Part shown: positions 9,137 to 16,975 of the stretch, piece by piece
Layout: every line of letters starts with the position of its first letter
How positions within the stretch are numbered: the stretch's first letter is position 1
Assembly: GCA_963759125.1 (NCBI GenBank)
Contig: CAVWXN010000005.1
Span: 310,001-374,000 of the forward strand
Length of the DNA: 64,000 nucleotides
Direction: 5' to 3'
DNA from: JABDQA01 sp963759125
GTDB taxonomy: Bacteria > Desulfobacterota > Desulfobulbia > Desulfobulbales > Desulfocapsaceae
Translations under genes and position numbers: made by a program
Notes under the pieces: generated by a model
What the model was told of the DNA's origin: nothing
Database searches by the model: none
What the model saw: only the letters and a program-made list of their open reading frames with translations

Positions 9137-9403
9137 ATGAATAGTGCGTACAAGAAGGAAATACGCTACACGCTGGTCTTCAGCGCCCTTTTACTTATCT
9201 GTGGCCACCTCGGCCTCCTGTTTGTCGCCTTTCCCGGCCTGCAGAACAAGATGGTCATGGGTTTCCCGTCGCAGTACATCGTCCCAATTGTATTCGGCTG
9301 GCTGGTGTTGATGGTGGTTGTCGGTTTCCAGGCGAAACTTACCAATGACCTGGATGACGAAATCGAAGAACTCAATGCCGGTTTATCGGAAACCGTAGAA
9401 TAA
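9137..9403 (+). CDS. Small two-helix membrane protein paired with the symporter
   Basis: Protein of 88 aa with two hydrophobic segments (about residues 10-32 and 45-65) and a charged C-terminal tail rich in Asp and Glu (LTNDLDDEIEEL). AAAGGAGGAG lies six bases before the ATG at 9137; a longer open frame upstream has no support. It ends ten bases before the large sodium:solute symporter. The pairing is like yjcH-actP and other small/large symporter pairs, where the small protein is thought to accompany the transporter. I cannot assign it to DUF485 or DUF4212 from sequence alone. Function beyond association with the symporter is unknown. Confidence 0.75.
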   Translation: MNSAYKKEIRYTLVFSALLLICGHLGLLFVAFPGLQNKMVMGFPSQYIVPIVFGWLVLMVVVGFQAKLTNDLDDEIEELNAGLSETVE

Positions 9404-9413
9404 GGAGACTGAC

Positions 9414-11060
9414 ATGGAACATGAAAAGTGGGTACTTGAGGATCCCATGCTCGGCATGATCTTTGTCGGTGCATCCTTCGTATTTTTCTATCTGATTGGC
9501 TGGTATTCCCAAAAAGCCGCTAAATCATCAACCGATTACTGGACAGCGGGCCGCTCCATCGGCTCAATTACCAACGGCCTCGGCATGGCCTCGAGCTACA
9601 TGAGTCTGGCTACTTTCATGGGGGTCACGGCCCTGATCCTGAAGCTTAAAGTGCCGTTTGTCTACATGTGGATTCAGTTTGCCCTGTCCATTCCTCTGAT
9701 CACCCTCTGGTACGGTACTCCCCTGCGCCGGATGGGGGCTTTCACTCCGGCCCATTTCGTTCGCGAACGGTATGGTCTGCGAACATCCTATGTAACCGTA
9801 ATCTTCATGATCCTGATTATGGTCATGTACGCACTCGGCCAGATGATCGGTGTAGCCAAGGTTTTCGAGATGCTGTTCGGCATCAATTACAACCTGGCCC
9901 TGATCTGTGGTGGTGCGCTCATCGTTGGTTACGTTACCATCGGTGGTATGTATGGAACCTCCTACAATGCAGCCTTTCAGATGATCCTGATGGGCGTTGC
10001 CTTTATCGTCCCTCTGGGAGCGATCATGAAGGCCATGGGCGGCACCGGCTGGTATTTCCCGCCGCTTCTCTACTCCGATATGGTTCCGGCCATGCTCGAA
10101 TCAGTACCGGATTTCTTTGATATGAAATATGGATTTAAATGGTACCTCTCGTTGATTCCGTGTTTCACCCTGGGTGCCATGGGCCTGCCCCATCTGGGTA
10201 TGAGGGTCTATACCTCGTCAAATCTTAAAAGTGCCCGCGGAGCAATGGTCTGGTTCACCTTCTTCTGCGGTATCGTCTTCTGCTCAACCTATACAATGGG
10301 TTTTTCCGGGGTATACTTTCAGGCAACCTCAGGGTCAGCCATTGCCCCTACAGATTTTGACAAGATCACCCTGATCCTCAACTCGGTCTACAATCCGGCC
10401 TGGGTACTCGCTTTTGTCATCGCCGGTGCGATTGCTGCCGGTCTGTCCACAATCAGCGCCAACCTGATGGCTATCGGGGCGATGATTGCCCAAGACATTA
10501 TCGCCACTATCAAACCCGATCTGACTGACAAGACCATGAAGGTCATCGGCTACCTGGCCATTGCCGGCGGTGGTGCAACAAGTATTCTCATCGCTCTCAA
10601 CCCACCAGATTTTCTGGTTGTCAGTATCCTCTGGGCCTTTGGACTCGCCGGCGTAACCGTCGCGCCGCTGGTCATGCTCGGGGTCTGGTGGAAACCGGCT
10701 AACCGCTATGGAGCTACTACTGCCTGTCTGGTGTCCGGTCTAACCTATATTGTGGTTGCCCCTTACTTTTTTCCGAGTATTGTTGTCGGTGGAGGTCTTG
10801 AGGCCAAGGTGGGCATGACGGGATCCCTGCTCTGCGTACCGCTGTGCTTCTTCCTGCTGACCACCGTGTCGATGATCACCAATAAGATTCCGGCCCTGAT
10901 GAATCGTTATGATTATCATAAAGATCATGTCCTGATCGACAAGATTCATGGCTGGGCTGATTACAGTGAAGAACGCTACAACTCCAACACCGCCGGCATC
11001 ATCATTGCCGCGGTCAGCCTGTTCTTCTGCATCTATGCCGTATTGCCTGGCGGCTGGTAA
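9414..11060 (+). CDS. Sodium:solute symporter family transporter
   Basis: Large inner-membrane transporter of 548 aa from the SSS family (acetate permease ActP-like branch), expected to couple sodium to uptake of an organic solute, perhaps a carboxylate. About 13 hydrophobic helices can be counted. Family features include STDYWTAGRSIGSITNGLGM with the SYMSLATFMGVTAL helix (about residues 42-78), GGMYGTSYNAAFQMILM (~180) and AGAIAAGLSTISANLMAIG (~345), the region forming the sodium site. A GGAG precedes the ATG. It is co-transcribed with the small membrane gene and followed by a strong terminator, so the two form a complete unit under the promoter and palindromes upstream. Substrate cannot be determined. 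Confidence 0.93.
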   Translation: MEHEKWVLEDPMLGMIFVGASFVFFYLIGWYSQKAAKSSTDYWTAGRSIGSITNGLGMASSYMSLATFMGVTALILKLKVPFVYMWIQFALSIPLITLWYGTPLRRMGAFTPAHFVRERYGLRTSYVTVIFMILIMVMYALGQMIGVAKVFEMLFGINYNLALICGGALIVGYVTIGGMYGTSYNAAFQMILMGVAFIVPLGAIMKAMGGTGWYFPPLLYSDMVPAMLESVPDFFDMKYGFKWYLSLIPCFTLGAMGLPHLGMRVYTSSNLKSARGAMVWFTFFCGIVFCSTYTMGFSGVYFQATSGSAIAPTDFDKITLILNSVYNPAWVLAFVIAGAIAAGLSTISANLMAIGAMIAQDIIATIKPDLTDKTMKVIGYLAIAGGGATSILIALNPPDFLVVSILWAFGLAGVTVAPLVMLGVWWKPANRYGATTACLVSGLTYIVVAPYFFPSIVVGGGLEAKVGMTGSLLCVPLCFFLLTTVSMITNKIPALMNRYDYHKDHVLIDKIHGWADYSEERYNSNTAGIIIAAVSLFFCIYAVLPGGW

Positions 11061-11089
11061 TCGGCTATAGTAGTATCTATTAACAACAA

Positions 11090-11136
11090 CACACCCGCTT
11101 CATGATGCAGTTCATGGAGCGGGTGTCTTTTCTTTT
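11090..11136 (+). terminator. Rho-independent terminator of the symporter operon
   Basis: Stem with arms CACCCGCTTCATGA and TCATGGAGCGGGTG, one mismatch, a six-base loop, and a following CTTTTCTTTT tract. It lies 30 bases after the symporter stop. Confidence 0.88.
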
Positions 11137-11157
11137 ACAGATAGCCAGACTGAGCCC

Positions 11158-11727
11158 ATGAGTTTCGTTCGACTTCTTCCGCAACTGATCACCGGCCCCC
11201 CAGAACTGTTCGAATTGGCCCTGGAAGGAAAAGCACGCGCGCTGATGATGGCCAACCTGACCATCACCGGTATCACCTTCGGGCTCTCAAATCTCTACGG
11301 CACCTTGCTGCAGACTCCTGATCTGCCCATGCAGGGTAAATTCGCCCTGCTTACGCCGGCAATGTTCTGCATGTTCGGCATCTTTACCATGCTCGGAGCC
11401 ATGCTCGGACTCACCATGATCTACTGGGCGGCGGCCAAAGCTTTCGGCGGACCCGGCGGCCTCGTTCTGGTAATGGATTTGATTGGTCTGGCGGGGGCCC
11501 CCTTCTGGTTTCTGGCCCCGCTCCTTAATCTGGCCTTGAATTTCAACCAGCAGGAATCGGTGCCGCTGATGCTGCTCATTTCTCTCGTTCTTGTCTTCAT
11601 CTGGTCATTCAAACTGGTCAGGCAGAGTATGGTCACCGGTCAGGGCTTAACAGAGGGCAAGGCCACACTGGCACTTGGCTGCATGTGGATTTTCAGCATC
11701 AGCTCTATCTACGTGTTTCTGCCCTGA
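11158..11727 (+). CDS. Yip1-like integral membrane protein, function unknown
   Basis: Protein of 189 aa with about five membrane helices (residues ~28-50, 62-95, 100-125, 138-158, 168-189) and a short cytoplasmic N-terminus containing PQLITGPPELF. The arrangement and the AKAFGGPGGLVLVMDLIG segment resemble the bacterial YIP1/DUF1282 type, but the match is weak. It is placed after the symporter terminator and its 3' end abuts the YigZ gene, so the pair may share a transcript. No catalytic motif is visible. It could equally be an unnamed membrane family. Confidence 0.6.
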   Translation: MSFVRLLPQLITGPPELFELALEGKARALMMANLTITGITFGLSNLYGTLLQTPDLPMQGKFALLTPAMFCMFGIFTMLGAMLGLTMIYWAAAKAFGGPGGLVLVMDLIGLAGAPFWFLAPLLNLALNFNQQESVPLMLLISLVLVFIWSFKLVRQSMVTGQGLTEGKATLALGCMWIFSISSIYVFLP

Positions 11728-11758
11728 AGTCCATCTCTTTCTCTTTGTCCTGCCGGTC

Positions 11759-12400
11759 GTGGCCGTCTCCTACCCCGTTCCAACAACTACCATTACTTCC
11801 GAGCAGACCATAAAACAGTCCAGGTTCATCTGTCATCTAGGTCATGGGATGTCGGCCCCTCAGGTTCTCACAGAACTGGATCGGCTTCGTGCTGCCCACC
11901 CGAAGGCTGCTCATCTCTGCTGGGCCTATATAGCAGGACCACCAACAACCACCGAGAAAGGAATGAGTGATGATGGAGAGCCCAGGGGCATTGCCGGCAG
12001 ACCGATGCTTACTCTGCTCGAGCACTCTGGATACGGGGAGATCTGGGCTGGCGTCATCAGGTATTTCGGCGGCGTCAAACTTGGCAAAGGCGGACTTATC
12101 CGGGCCTATACGTCTTCGGTGCAGCAGGCTCTGAGCCTCGTCGAATGGAGGACCAGACAATCTCTGTTGCATTGCCGGCTGCTCCTTGACTATAATCTGT
12201 TGCTCCTTGTCGAGCAGCTGTGTACTCAATACGGTGCGGAAATCAGCAACAGATACTATAGGGAACAAGTTGAGGTGGAAGTGCAGGTACCGGAATCCAT
12301 AGTTACTGAATTCCAGAGAGAAATCACCCGGATCAGCAGCGTCCGCATTCGGCTTACGTTCCTCCAAAAGAAGTCTGATCAGGGCAGATACCCCCGCTGA
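11759..12400 (+). CDS. yigZ: YigZ/IMPACT-family protein
   Basis: Member of the YigZ/IMPACT family (UPF0029), 213 aa. Bacterial members have a nucleic-acid-binding-like fold and no settled biochemical role. The N-terminal domain carries KQSRFICHLGHG, AHLCWAYIAG, GMSDDGEPRGIAGRPML (about residues 62-80) and VIRYFGGVKLGKGGLIRAY, all signature blocks; the C-terminal half is the small DUF1949-like domain. The GTG at 11759 gives an N-terminus aligned with the family; an ATG at 11675 would overlap the previous gene by more than 50 bases and add unrelated residues. The next gene, azlC, begins one base after its stop. Confidence 0.9.
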   Translation: MAVSYPVPTTTITSEQTIKQSRFICHLGHGMSAPQVLTELDRLRAAHPKAAHLCWAYIAGPPTTTEKGMSDDGEPRGIAGRPMLTLLEHSGYGEIWAGVIRYFGGVKLGKGGLIRAYTSSVQQALSLVEWRTRQSLLHCRLLLDYNLLLLVEQLCTQYGAEISNRYYREQVEVEVQVPESIVTEFQREITRISSVRIRLTFLQKKSDQGRYPR

Positions 12401-12401
12401 T

Positions 12402-13106
12402 ATGGTCTTATCCCGCAGCCAACGTCAAGATCTCAGAGCCGGTTTCACTGCCAACCTGGTGGTTTCAGCCAGTGTGGCCGCCTACGGCAGCGTCCTTGGC
12501 CTGATGGCAGCCCAGAAAGGTTTGACCTGGTCTCAGTTGTTGGTCATGAATCTCAGTGTCTTCGCCGGATCCGCTCAGTTTGTAATGGTCGATATGTGGT
12601 TGCCGCCCCTGCCAGTGGCGGAAATTATCCTCGCCGTGCTGGTGATCAACATGCGCTATTTATTGATCGGCGCCTCACTCAGCCCATTGTTCCGTGGCAC
12701 TTCGCTCAAACATAAATTTCTGTTCATGCACCTGGTGGCTGATGAGAACTGGGCCATGACCATGGCCAGGTTTTATAAGGGGCCAGCCACCACCTGGTTC
12801 CTGCTTGGCGGCGGACTCTGCGTCCAGGCCGCCTGGTGTTTCGGTACCCTGCTGGGACACCGGTTGGGGGCGGTGATCACCAATCCCGAGCGCTACGGGC
12901 TCGACTTTTCTTTCGTGGCCGTCTTTACCGCTTTGGTATTCAGCTTCTGGAAGGGTAGACAGGATGTTCTTCCCTGGTTGGCAGCCGCTGCCGTAGCAGC
13001 TGTTTCGGAAGCATTGATGCCGGGCAAATGGTATATCGTCTGCGGGGGAGTTGGGGGGGCCCTGGTTGCAGCTCTGATGCCCCCTCGAGGTGCGAGAAAT
13101 GATTAG
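12402..13106 (+). CDS. azlC: AzlC-family branched-chain amino acid exporter, large subunit
   Basis: Inner-membrane protein of 234 aa, large subunit of the AzlCD (YgaZH) exporter for branched-chain amino acids. Family sequences include FTANLVVSASVAAYGSVLG near the start, LLVMNLSVFAGSAQFVMVDM (about residues 47-66) and INMRYLLIGASLSP (~83-96), then DENWAMTM near 118. Seven or so hydrophobic helices are seen. It starts one base after the yigZ stop and overlaps azlD, so translation is probably coupled. Export of excess valine, leucine or isoleucine is the family role; two ilvD-family genes are elsewhere in the window but not linked. Confidence 0.92.
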   Translation: MVLSRSQRQDLRAGFTANLVVSASVAAYGSVLGLMAAQKGLTWSQLLVMNLSVFAGSAQFVMVDMWLPPLPVAEIILAVLVINMRYLLIGASLSPLFRGTSLKHKFLFMHLVADENWAMTMARFYKGPATTWFLLGGGLCVQAAWCFGTLLGHRLGAVITNPERYGLDFSFVAVFTALVFSFWKGRQDVLPWLAAAAVAAVSEALMPGKWYIVCGGVGGALVAALMPPRGARND

Positions 13107-13413
13107 TCAAGACCCTGATATACTGGTCTGGCTGACCATATTTGGAGCCGCCGCGGTCACCTACAGTCTCAGGATCGGCGGCCTGCTCCTCGCCGGAAAA
13201 TTGCCCAAAACCGGAAGATTCAAGCGCTTCATGGATGCCCTGCCCGGTACGATCCTGTTGTCGCTCATTGTCCCTGCTGCCCTCGCCGCTGGCCCGCTCG
13301 GCTGGCTGGCAACGCTCTGCACCGGTCTCTGCAGCCTGAAAACAGGCAATGTGTTTCTGTCGATGATCGTCGGTATCGTCATTGTCGCTGCCGGCCGGTT
13401 ATACGGCTTTTAA
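13099..13413 (+). CDS. azlD: AzlD-family small subunit of the branched-chain amino acid exporter
   Basis: Small membrane protein of 104 aa with three to four hydrophobic segments. The motif YSLRIGGLLLAG followed by RFKRFMDALPGTILLSLIVPA is characteristic of AzlD. The ATG at 13099 overlaps the azlC stop and has GAGGTG six bases upstream; a GTG at 13090 is also in frame. It works with AzlC as the second half of the exporter. After the stop come the long foldback element and a strong bidirectional terminator. Confidence 0.9.
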   Translation: MISQDPDILVWLTIFGAAAVTYSLRIGGLLLAGKLPKTGRFKRFMDALPGTILLSLIVPAALAAGPLGWLATLCTGLCSLKTGNVFLSMIVGIVIVAAGRLYGF

Positions 13414-13453
13414 TCTCTCCCCAAACAACAATCTGAAATCTGCAGTTATAAGA

Positions 13454-13609
13454 GCGGAGGAGGATTAACTCATGTTGCATCGCGGAAGCCCGTCGTATCA
13501 ATGAAAACGGTTGTCGATCGCCAATAGGCCGAAGGCCGTCATCCGATCGATTTTTCGCTGATACGGCGATAAAGGCGGAGAGCAGCAGCATGAGTTAATC
13601 CTCATCCGC
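13454..13609. repeat. 156-base foldback element A
   Basis: Two outer arms of 25 bases (13454-13478 and 13585-13609) are inverted copies with 23 matches; the core GAGGATTAACTCATG is exact. The inner sequence also pairs: CGTCGTATCAATGAAAA with TTTTCGCTGATACGGCG allowing wobble, then TCGATCG with CGATCGA, and a GGCCGAAGGCC tip. The whole stretch could fold as one imperfect hairpin. It lies between convergent azlD and yajC, separate from the terminator at 13636. It could be a MITE-like or REP-like repeat or a small structured RNA. No second copy was recognised in this window, though a similarly built element occurs at 16831-16975. Confidence 0.7.
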
Positions 13610-13635
13610 TTCGCAATCAGGCCGTAGAAAACAAA

Positions 13636-13670
13636 AAAAGGGCTGCCCCGGCAACCGGGACAGCCCTTTT
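13636..13670. terminator. Bidirectional rho-independent terminator between azlD and yajC
   Basis: Arms AAAAGGGCTG-CCCGG and CCGGG-CAGCCCTTTT form a stem of about 15 pairs with one mismatch. A-tract before and T-tract after it let it work for both convergent transcripts. Confidence 0.9.
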
Positions 13671-13710
13671 CATCTTTCTACACCTGTAGAATTTAACAGC
13701 CTTTGATTCC

Positions 13711-14070
13711 TCAGGATCCTGAAGACTTCAATTTTTTCGTCTTGCCGTCTTTGGCTGCTTTGGGGTCGTCTTTTACCTGGGGGCCGGCGATGGATTGACG
13801 GTCTACTTTGATCTGGATGTTATCGGCAATTTCCAGGGTCAGAACCGTATCGGTAATTCCGGTGATTTCCCCGTAAATTCCGCCTTTGGTGATAACCTTG
13901 TTACCTTTTTTCAAATCACCTAGAAAGGCCTGGTGCTGCTTGGCCTGTTTCTGCTGAGGTCTGATCAGCAGAAAATAGAAAACAACAAAAATCAGAATGA
14001 GCGGAAGAAACGAGGCAAATCCGCCTGCTCCTCCGGCCGCCGGAGCGGCTGCGTACGCTACTGAAGCCAT
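13711..14070 (-). CDS. yajC: YajC, Sec translocon accessory protein
   Basis: Protein of 119 aa, the YajC subunit that associates with SecDF at the inner membrane. A single membrane helix (about residues 20-38) ends in the family motif FYFLLIRPQQKQAKQHQ, followed by LKKGNKVITKGGIYGEITGI, the conserved soluble core. The C-terminal tail is lysine-rich. GGAGGTAG lies before the ATG. It follows tgt by 87 bases on the same strand, which is the classic tgt-yajC order; secD and secF, which usually come next, are not present downstream, where the AzlCD genes converge instead. Confidence 0.95.
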   Translation of the reverse strand: MASVAYAAAPAAGGAGGFASFLPLILIFVVFYFLLIRPQQKQAKQHQAFLGDLKKGNKVITKGGIYGEITGITDTVLTLEIADNIQIKVDRQSIAGPQVKDDPKAAKDGKTKKLKSSGS

Positions 14071-14157
14071 GAAACTACCTCCACAATATTTAGTCGATTC
14101 GCGTACCCGGCTTTCAACCGGGCCACGGGTTACTTTGATTTCTGGGCCCTACCTTAA

Positions 14158-15273
14158 TCATTCACCTTCGAGCCTGCCATAAAAATCGTTTCTAAACGAG
14201 GCGAAGCTATCCTTTCCAATGGCTCCTCTGATCTCCTGCATCAGATTCAAATAATAGTACAGATTATGAATGGTATTAAGATGATAGGCAAGGATTTCCC
14301 GGCTGACGAACAGATGCCGGAGATAGGCCCGCGAATAATTCCTGCAGGTATAGCAGCCGCATCGCTCATCGATCGGCGCCTGGTCTTCCCGGTGGCGTGA
14401 GTTTTTGATCACCACTTTTCCGCTAGAAGTAAACAGCGTGCCGTTTCTCGCGTTTCGGGTCGGCATCACACAGTCAAACATGTCGACCCCGCGCCACACT
14501 CCCTCCACCAGATCTTCAGGCGTGCCGACGCCCATCAGATAGACCGGCTGTTCATCCGGCAGGTGGGCCACGGTGGCTTCGGTCATGTCGTGCATCTGCT
14601 GTTTGGATTCGCCGACGCTGAGGCCGCCAATGGCATACCCGTCAAAGCCTATTTCGATCAGCGTTTGGGCCGACTCTTTGCGCAGCTCCGGATACATGCC
14701 GCCCTGGGTAATACCAAACAACAATTGCTCCTTCTGCCGCTGAGCCACCCGGCAGCGACGAGCCCAGCGGCCGGTGAGTGCGGTGGACTCGACCGTCTGA
14801 TTCCGGTCGGCCGGATAGGGGATGCAGGTGTCGAGACACATCATGATATCCGACCCCAGCGCCTCCTGGACCTTTACCGCATCCTCGGGACTAAGAAACT
14901 TTTTGGAGCCGTCCAGATGGGACCTGAATGTTGCCCCTTCCTCGGTAATGGTTGCCAACTCCTTGAGGCTAAAAATCTGGAACCCTCCGCTGTCCGTTAA
15001 TATCGGCCGGTCCCAGTTCATAAACCCGTGCAATCCGCCAAACCTCTCAATCAGCTCATGTCCCGGCCTGATAAACAGATGATAGGTGTTCCCGAGAATG
15101 ATCTGGGCCCCGATATCGACGAGGTTCTCGACCGTTACCGCCTTGACGCTGGCCTGGGTACCGACCGGCATAAAGACCGGCGTCTGAACAACGCCATGTT
15201 TAGTTACCAACTCGCCTCTGCGGGCGTCGCATTGGCTTGATCTTTGGCGCTGAATAAAGATTGATTTGGACAT
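14158..15273 (-). CDS. tgt: Queuine tRNA-ribosyltransferase
   Basis: Tgt exchanges the anticodon guanine of GUN tRNAs for the queuosine precursor preQ1. The 371-residue protein has the substrate-site motif LTDSGGFQ (about 93-99), GITQGGMYPELRKES, the nucleophile region GVDMFDCVMPTRNARNG with Asp264 or Asp267, and the zinc site CGCYTCRNYSRAYLRHLF near 303-320 followed by a histidine. Length matches the bacterial family. The ATG at 15273 is chosen over a TTG six bases upstream; neither has a strong ribosome site. It leads the tgt-yajC pair. All catalytic residues are present. Confidence 0.96.
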   Translation of the reverse strand: MSKSIFIQRQRSSQCDARRGELVTKHGVVQTPVFMPVGTQASVKAVTVENLVDIGAQIILGNTYHLFIRPGHELIERFGGLHGFMNWDRPILTDSGGFQIFSLKELATITEEGATFRSHLDGSKKFLSPEDAVKVQEALGSDIMMCLDTCIPYPADRNQTVESTALTGRWARRCRVAQRQKEQLLFGITQGGMYPELRKESAQTLIEIGFDGYAIGGLSVGESKQQMHDMTEATVAHLPDEQPVYLMGVGTPEDLVEGVWRGVDMFDCVMPTRNARNGTLFTSSGKVVIKNSRHREDQAPIDERCGCYTCRNYSRAYLRHLFVSREILAYHLNTIHNLYYYLNLMQEIRGAIGKDSFASFRNDFYGRLEGE

Positions 15274-15458
15274 TACCAACGTTGTTTTTTGAGTTGATTG
15301 GTCAGCAACACAATAGACGCTCTATATAATTTGTCATTATCTTTTGATTTCCTTGCTGATTTCATGCATACTAAAAAAAGTGAATGTTTTGAATTTTTAC
15401 CATTATTTCAAACTGATCTGAGATCAAGCCTGATAAATCGAGGATCATTTCAGCCGCT

Positions 15459-16826
15459 ATGAAAACTATTCTGATCATCGAACCGGTTGTCTCAGAGCTC
15501 GAAGCCCAGATGAATTTCTGTCGCCGAAGCTCCGATAGCCTGACGGTCGTGCCAGCCCGGGATTGTCAAAAAAGCCAGTCGATTATGCAGGAGAGACAGA
15601 TCGATCTCATCCTCTGTTCCACCAGTTTTCCAGGGGAAGAGCGTTGTCAAACTTTGGAAACGCTGGCCAGGGAATTCCCCTATATTCCAATTCTCGGCAT
15701 TTCCGAATCTCCCGACCAGGACAGTGAAACGGCCCAATCTGCCGGAGCCTGCGGCTGTTTTGAAAAACCACTTAAGGACAATTTTCATCTCGAAAAAATC
15801 TATGAGCTGGCCGAGGCTTCAAACGCCGGAACAATCCAGGGAATTCCTCTTCACTCCCTGCTGCAGATGCACGAAAACGACGGACAAACCTGTACGCTGC
15901 ATATTTTTTCAGCAGCGGGTGAAGGCTATATTTACGTAGAGGATGGTAGCGTCATCAACGCGGAAGTTGAGGATTTAACCGGTGAAGAGGCATTTTACCA
16001 GTTGATCTCCTGGGATGAGGTGATCATCGACATCAAATATTATAACCGCACCCGACGACGTGAGATCGCCTCACCGCTGATCACCATGATCATGGAAGGG
16101 GTGCGCCGCAAGGACGAACGTGCAGAGCTTGACTCCCAGTCTCTTTCTCTGGCCAGACCGAAACAGAAACTGCAGCAGGCTTCAATGGCAGGCATGCGGC
16201 TGGCCTTAAACATCGGACAGAATTTGAGCATCGAATTCGATTCGATAGAAGGGGAACTTGAATCGCTGCTGGTGGGCATGATTCCCGATCATTTACTAAT
16301 AATTACCACACCATCGCATTTTATCGTCACCGATACCGACGTCATAGTGGGACAGGTGATCGTCGTCAAATTCACTCACATGGAGAAGTTATTTCTCTTC
16401 AGGGCGCGGGTCTCCCGGGTACTCAACACCCCTCGGCACCTTATCTTCCTCGACTATCCCTCGGTAATCCACTTCCATGACATCCGCAAGGCCGAAAGAG
16501 CTGCGGCCTCTTTCCCCTGCTCGCTGAAAACCGAGGATGGAGCTGTTTTCAAAGGTCTGTTCAAGGATATAAGCAGCAGCGGTGCCCTTCTCAAAGTCCC
16601 TCAGCAAGAGAACGAAAAGCTGCCGGAGATTGACATCGCCCAGCGCCTCTGGTTGAGCTGTGCGCTGCCTGAAATAGACGAGCAGCTTGAGTTGGTGGGG
16701 ATTGTCAAAAATTTCAAGAAAGACGAACGGGGGATTCAGGTCGGACTCGAATTCTCAACTACTCATCCCCAGCTTGATGAATCCATAAACCGCTACCTGA
16801 AAACGGTAAAACTGCAGCAGTCCTGA
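15459..16826 (+). CDS. Pseudo-receiver/DUF4388/YcgR/PilZ protein, probable cyclic-di-GMP effector
   Basis: Protein of 455 aa with four regions: a receiver-like domain (1-115), a DUF4388-type domain (about 125-225, with PLHSLLQMHENDGQTCTL), a YcgR/flagellar-brake-like beta domain (about 245-342), and PilZ (343-450). The PilZ cyclic-di-GMP site is complete: RKAER at 344-348 and DISSSG at 371-376. In the receiver the phosphoacceptor position is Ser54 (DLILCSTSF), so it probably is not phosphorylated although the KP pair at 104-105 is kept. It stands alone on the plus strand. A role in tuning motility or surface behaviour in response to cyclic di-GMP is inference; the HD-GYP gene at 5548-6723 could supply the counteracting enzyme. 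Confidence 0.85.
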   Translation: MKTILIIEPVVSELEAQMNFCRRSSDSLTVVPARDCQKSQSIMQERQIDLILCSTSFPGEERCQTLETLAREFPYIPILGISESPDQDSETAQSAGACGCFEKPLKDNFHLEKIYELAEASNAGTIQGIPLHSLLQMHENDGQTCTLHIFSAAGEGYIYVEDGSVINAEVEDLTGEEAFYQLISWDEVIIDIKYYNRTRRREIASPLITMIMEGVRRKDERAELDSQSLSLARPKQKLQQASMAGMRLALNIGQNLSIEFDSIEGELESLLVGMIPDHLLIITTPSHFIVTDTDVIVGQVIVVKFTHMEKLFLFRARVSRVLNTPRHLIFLDYPSVIHFHDIRKAERAAASFPCSLKTEDGAVFKGLFKDISSSGALLKVPQQENEKLPEIDIAQRLWLSCALPEIDEQLELVGIVKNFKKDERGIQVGLEFSTTHPQLDESINRYLKTVKLQQS

Positions 16827-16830
16827 GAGT

Positions 16831-16975
16831 TATACATAACGACATAAGTTCAAGACGCCCTCTCAGGCAAGGCACGAGCGAGGAGCCGGCGGAGCAGCCT
16901 GGTAGCGCTGTGAGCAGGCACCACAGGGAGCAACGCAGCATGAGGGAATGGATTGGACTTATGTCGTCATGTATA
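16831..16975. repeat. 145-base foldback element B
   Basis: Outer arms TATACATAACGACATAAGT (16831-16849) and GACTTATGTCGTCATGTATA (16956-16975) are inverted copies with about 18 of 20 matching. The 105-base interior is GC-rich with internal complementarity (CTGTG/CACAG and CCCTCTCAGGC opposite GCATGAGGG). It sits between convergent genes, and the right arm contains the stop codon of the phosphotransferase gene. Design and size resemble the element at 13454-13609, but the sequence differs. It may act as a bidirectional terminator, a MITE-like repeat or a structured RNA. Confidence 0.65.
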
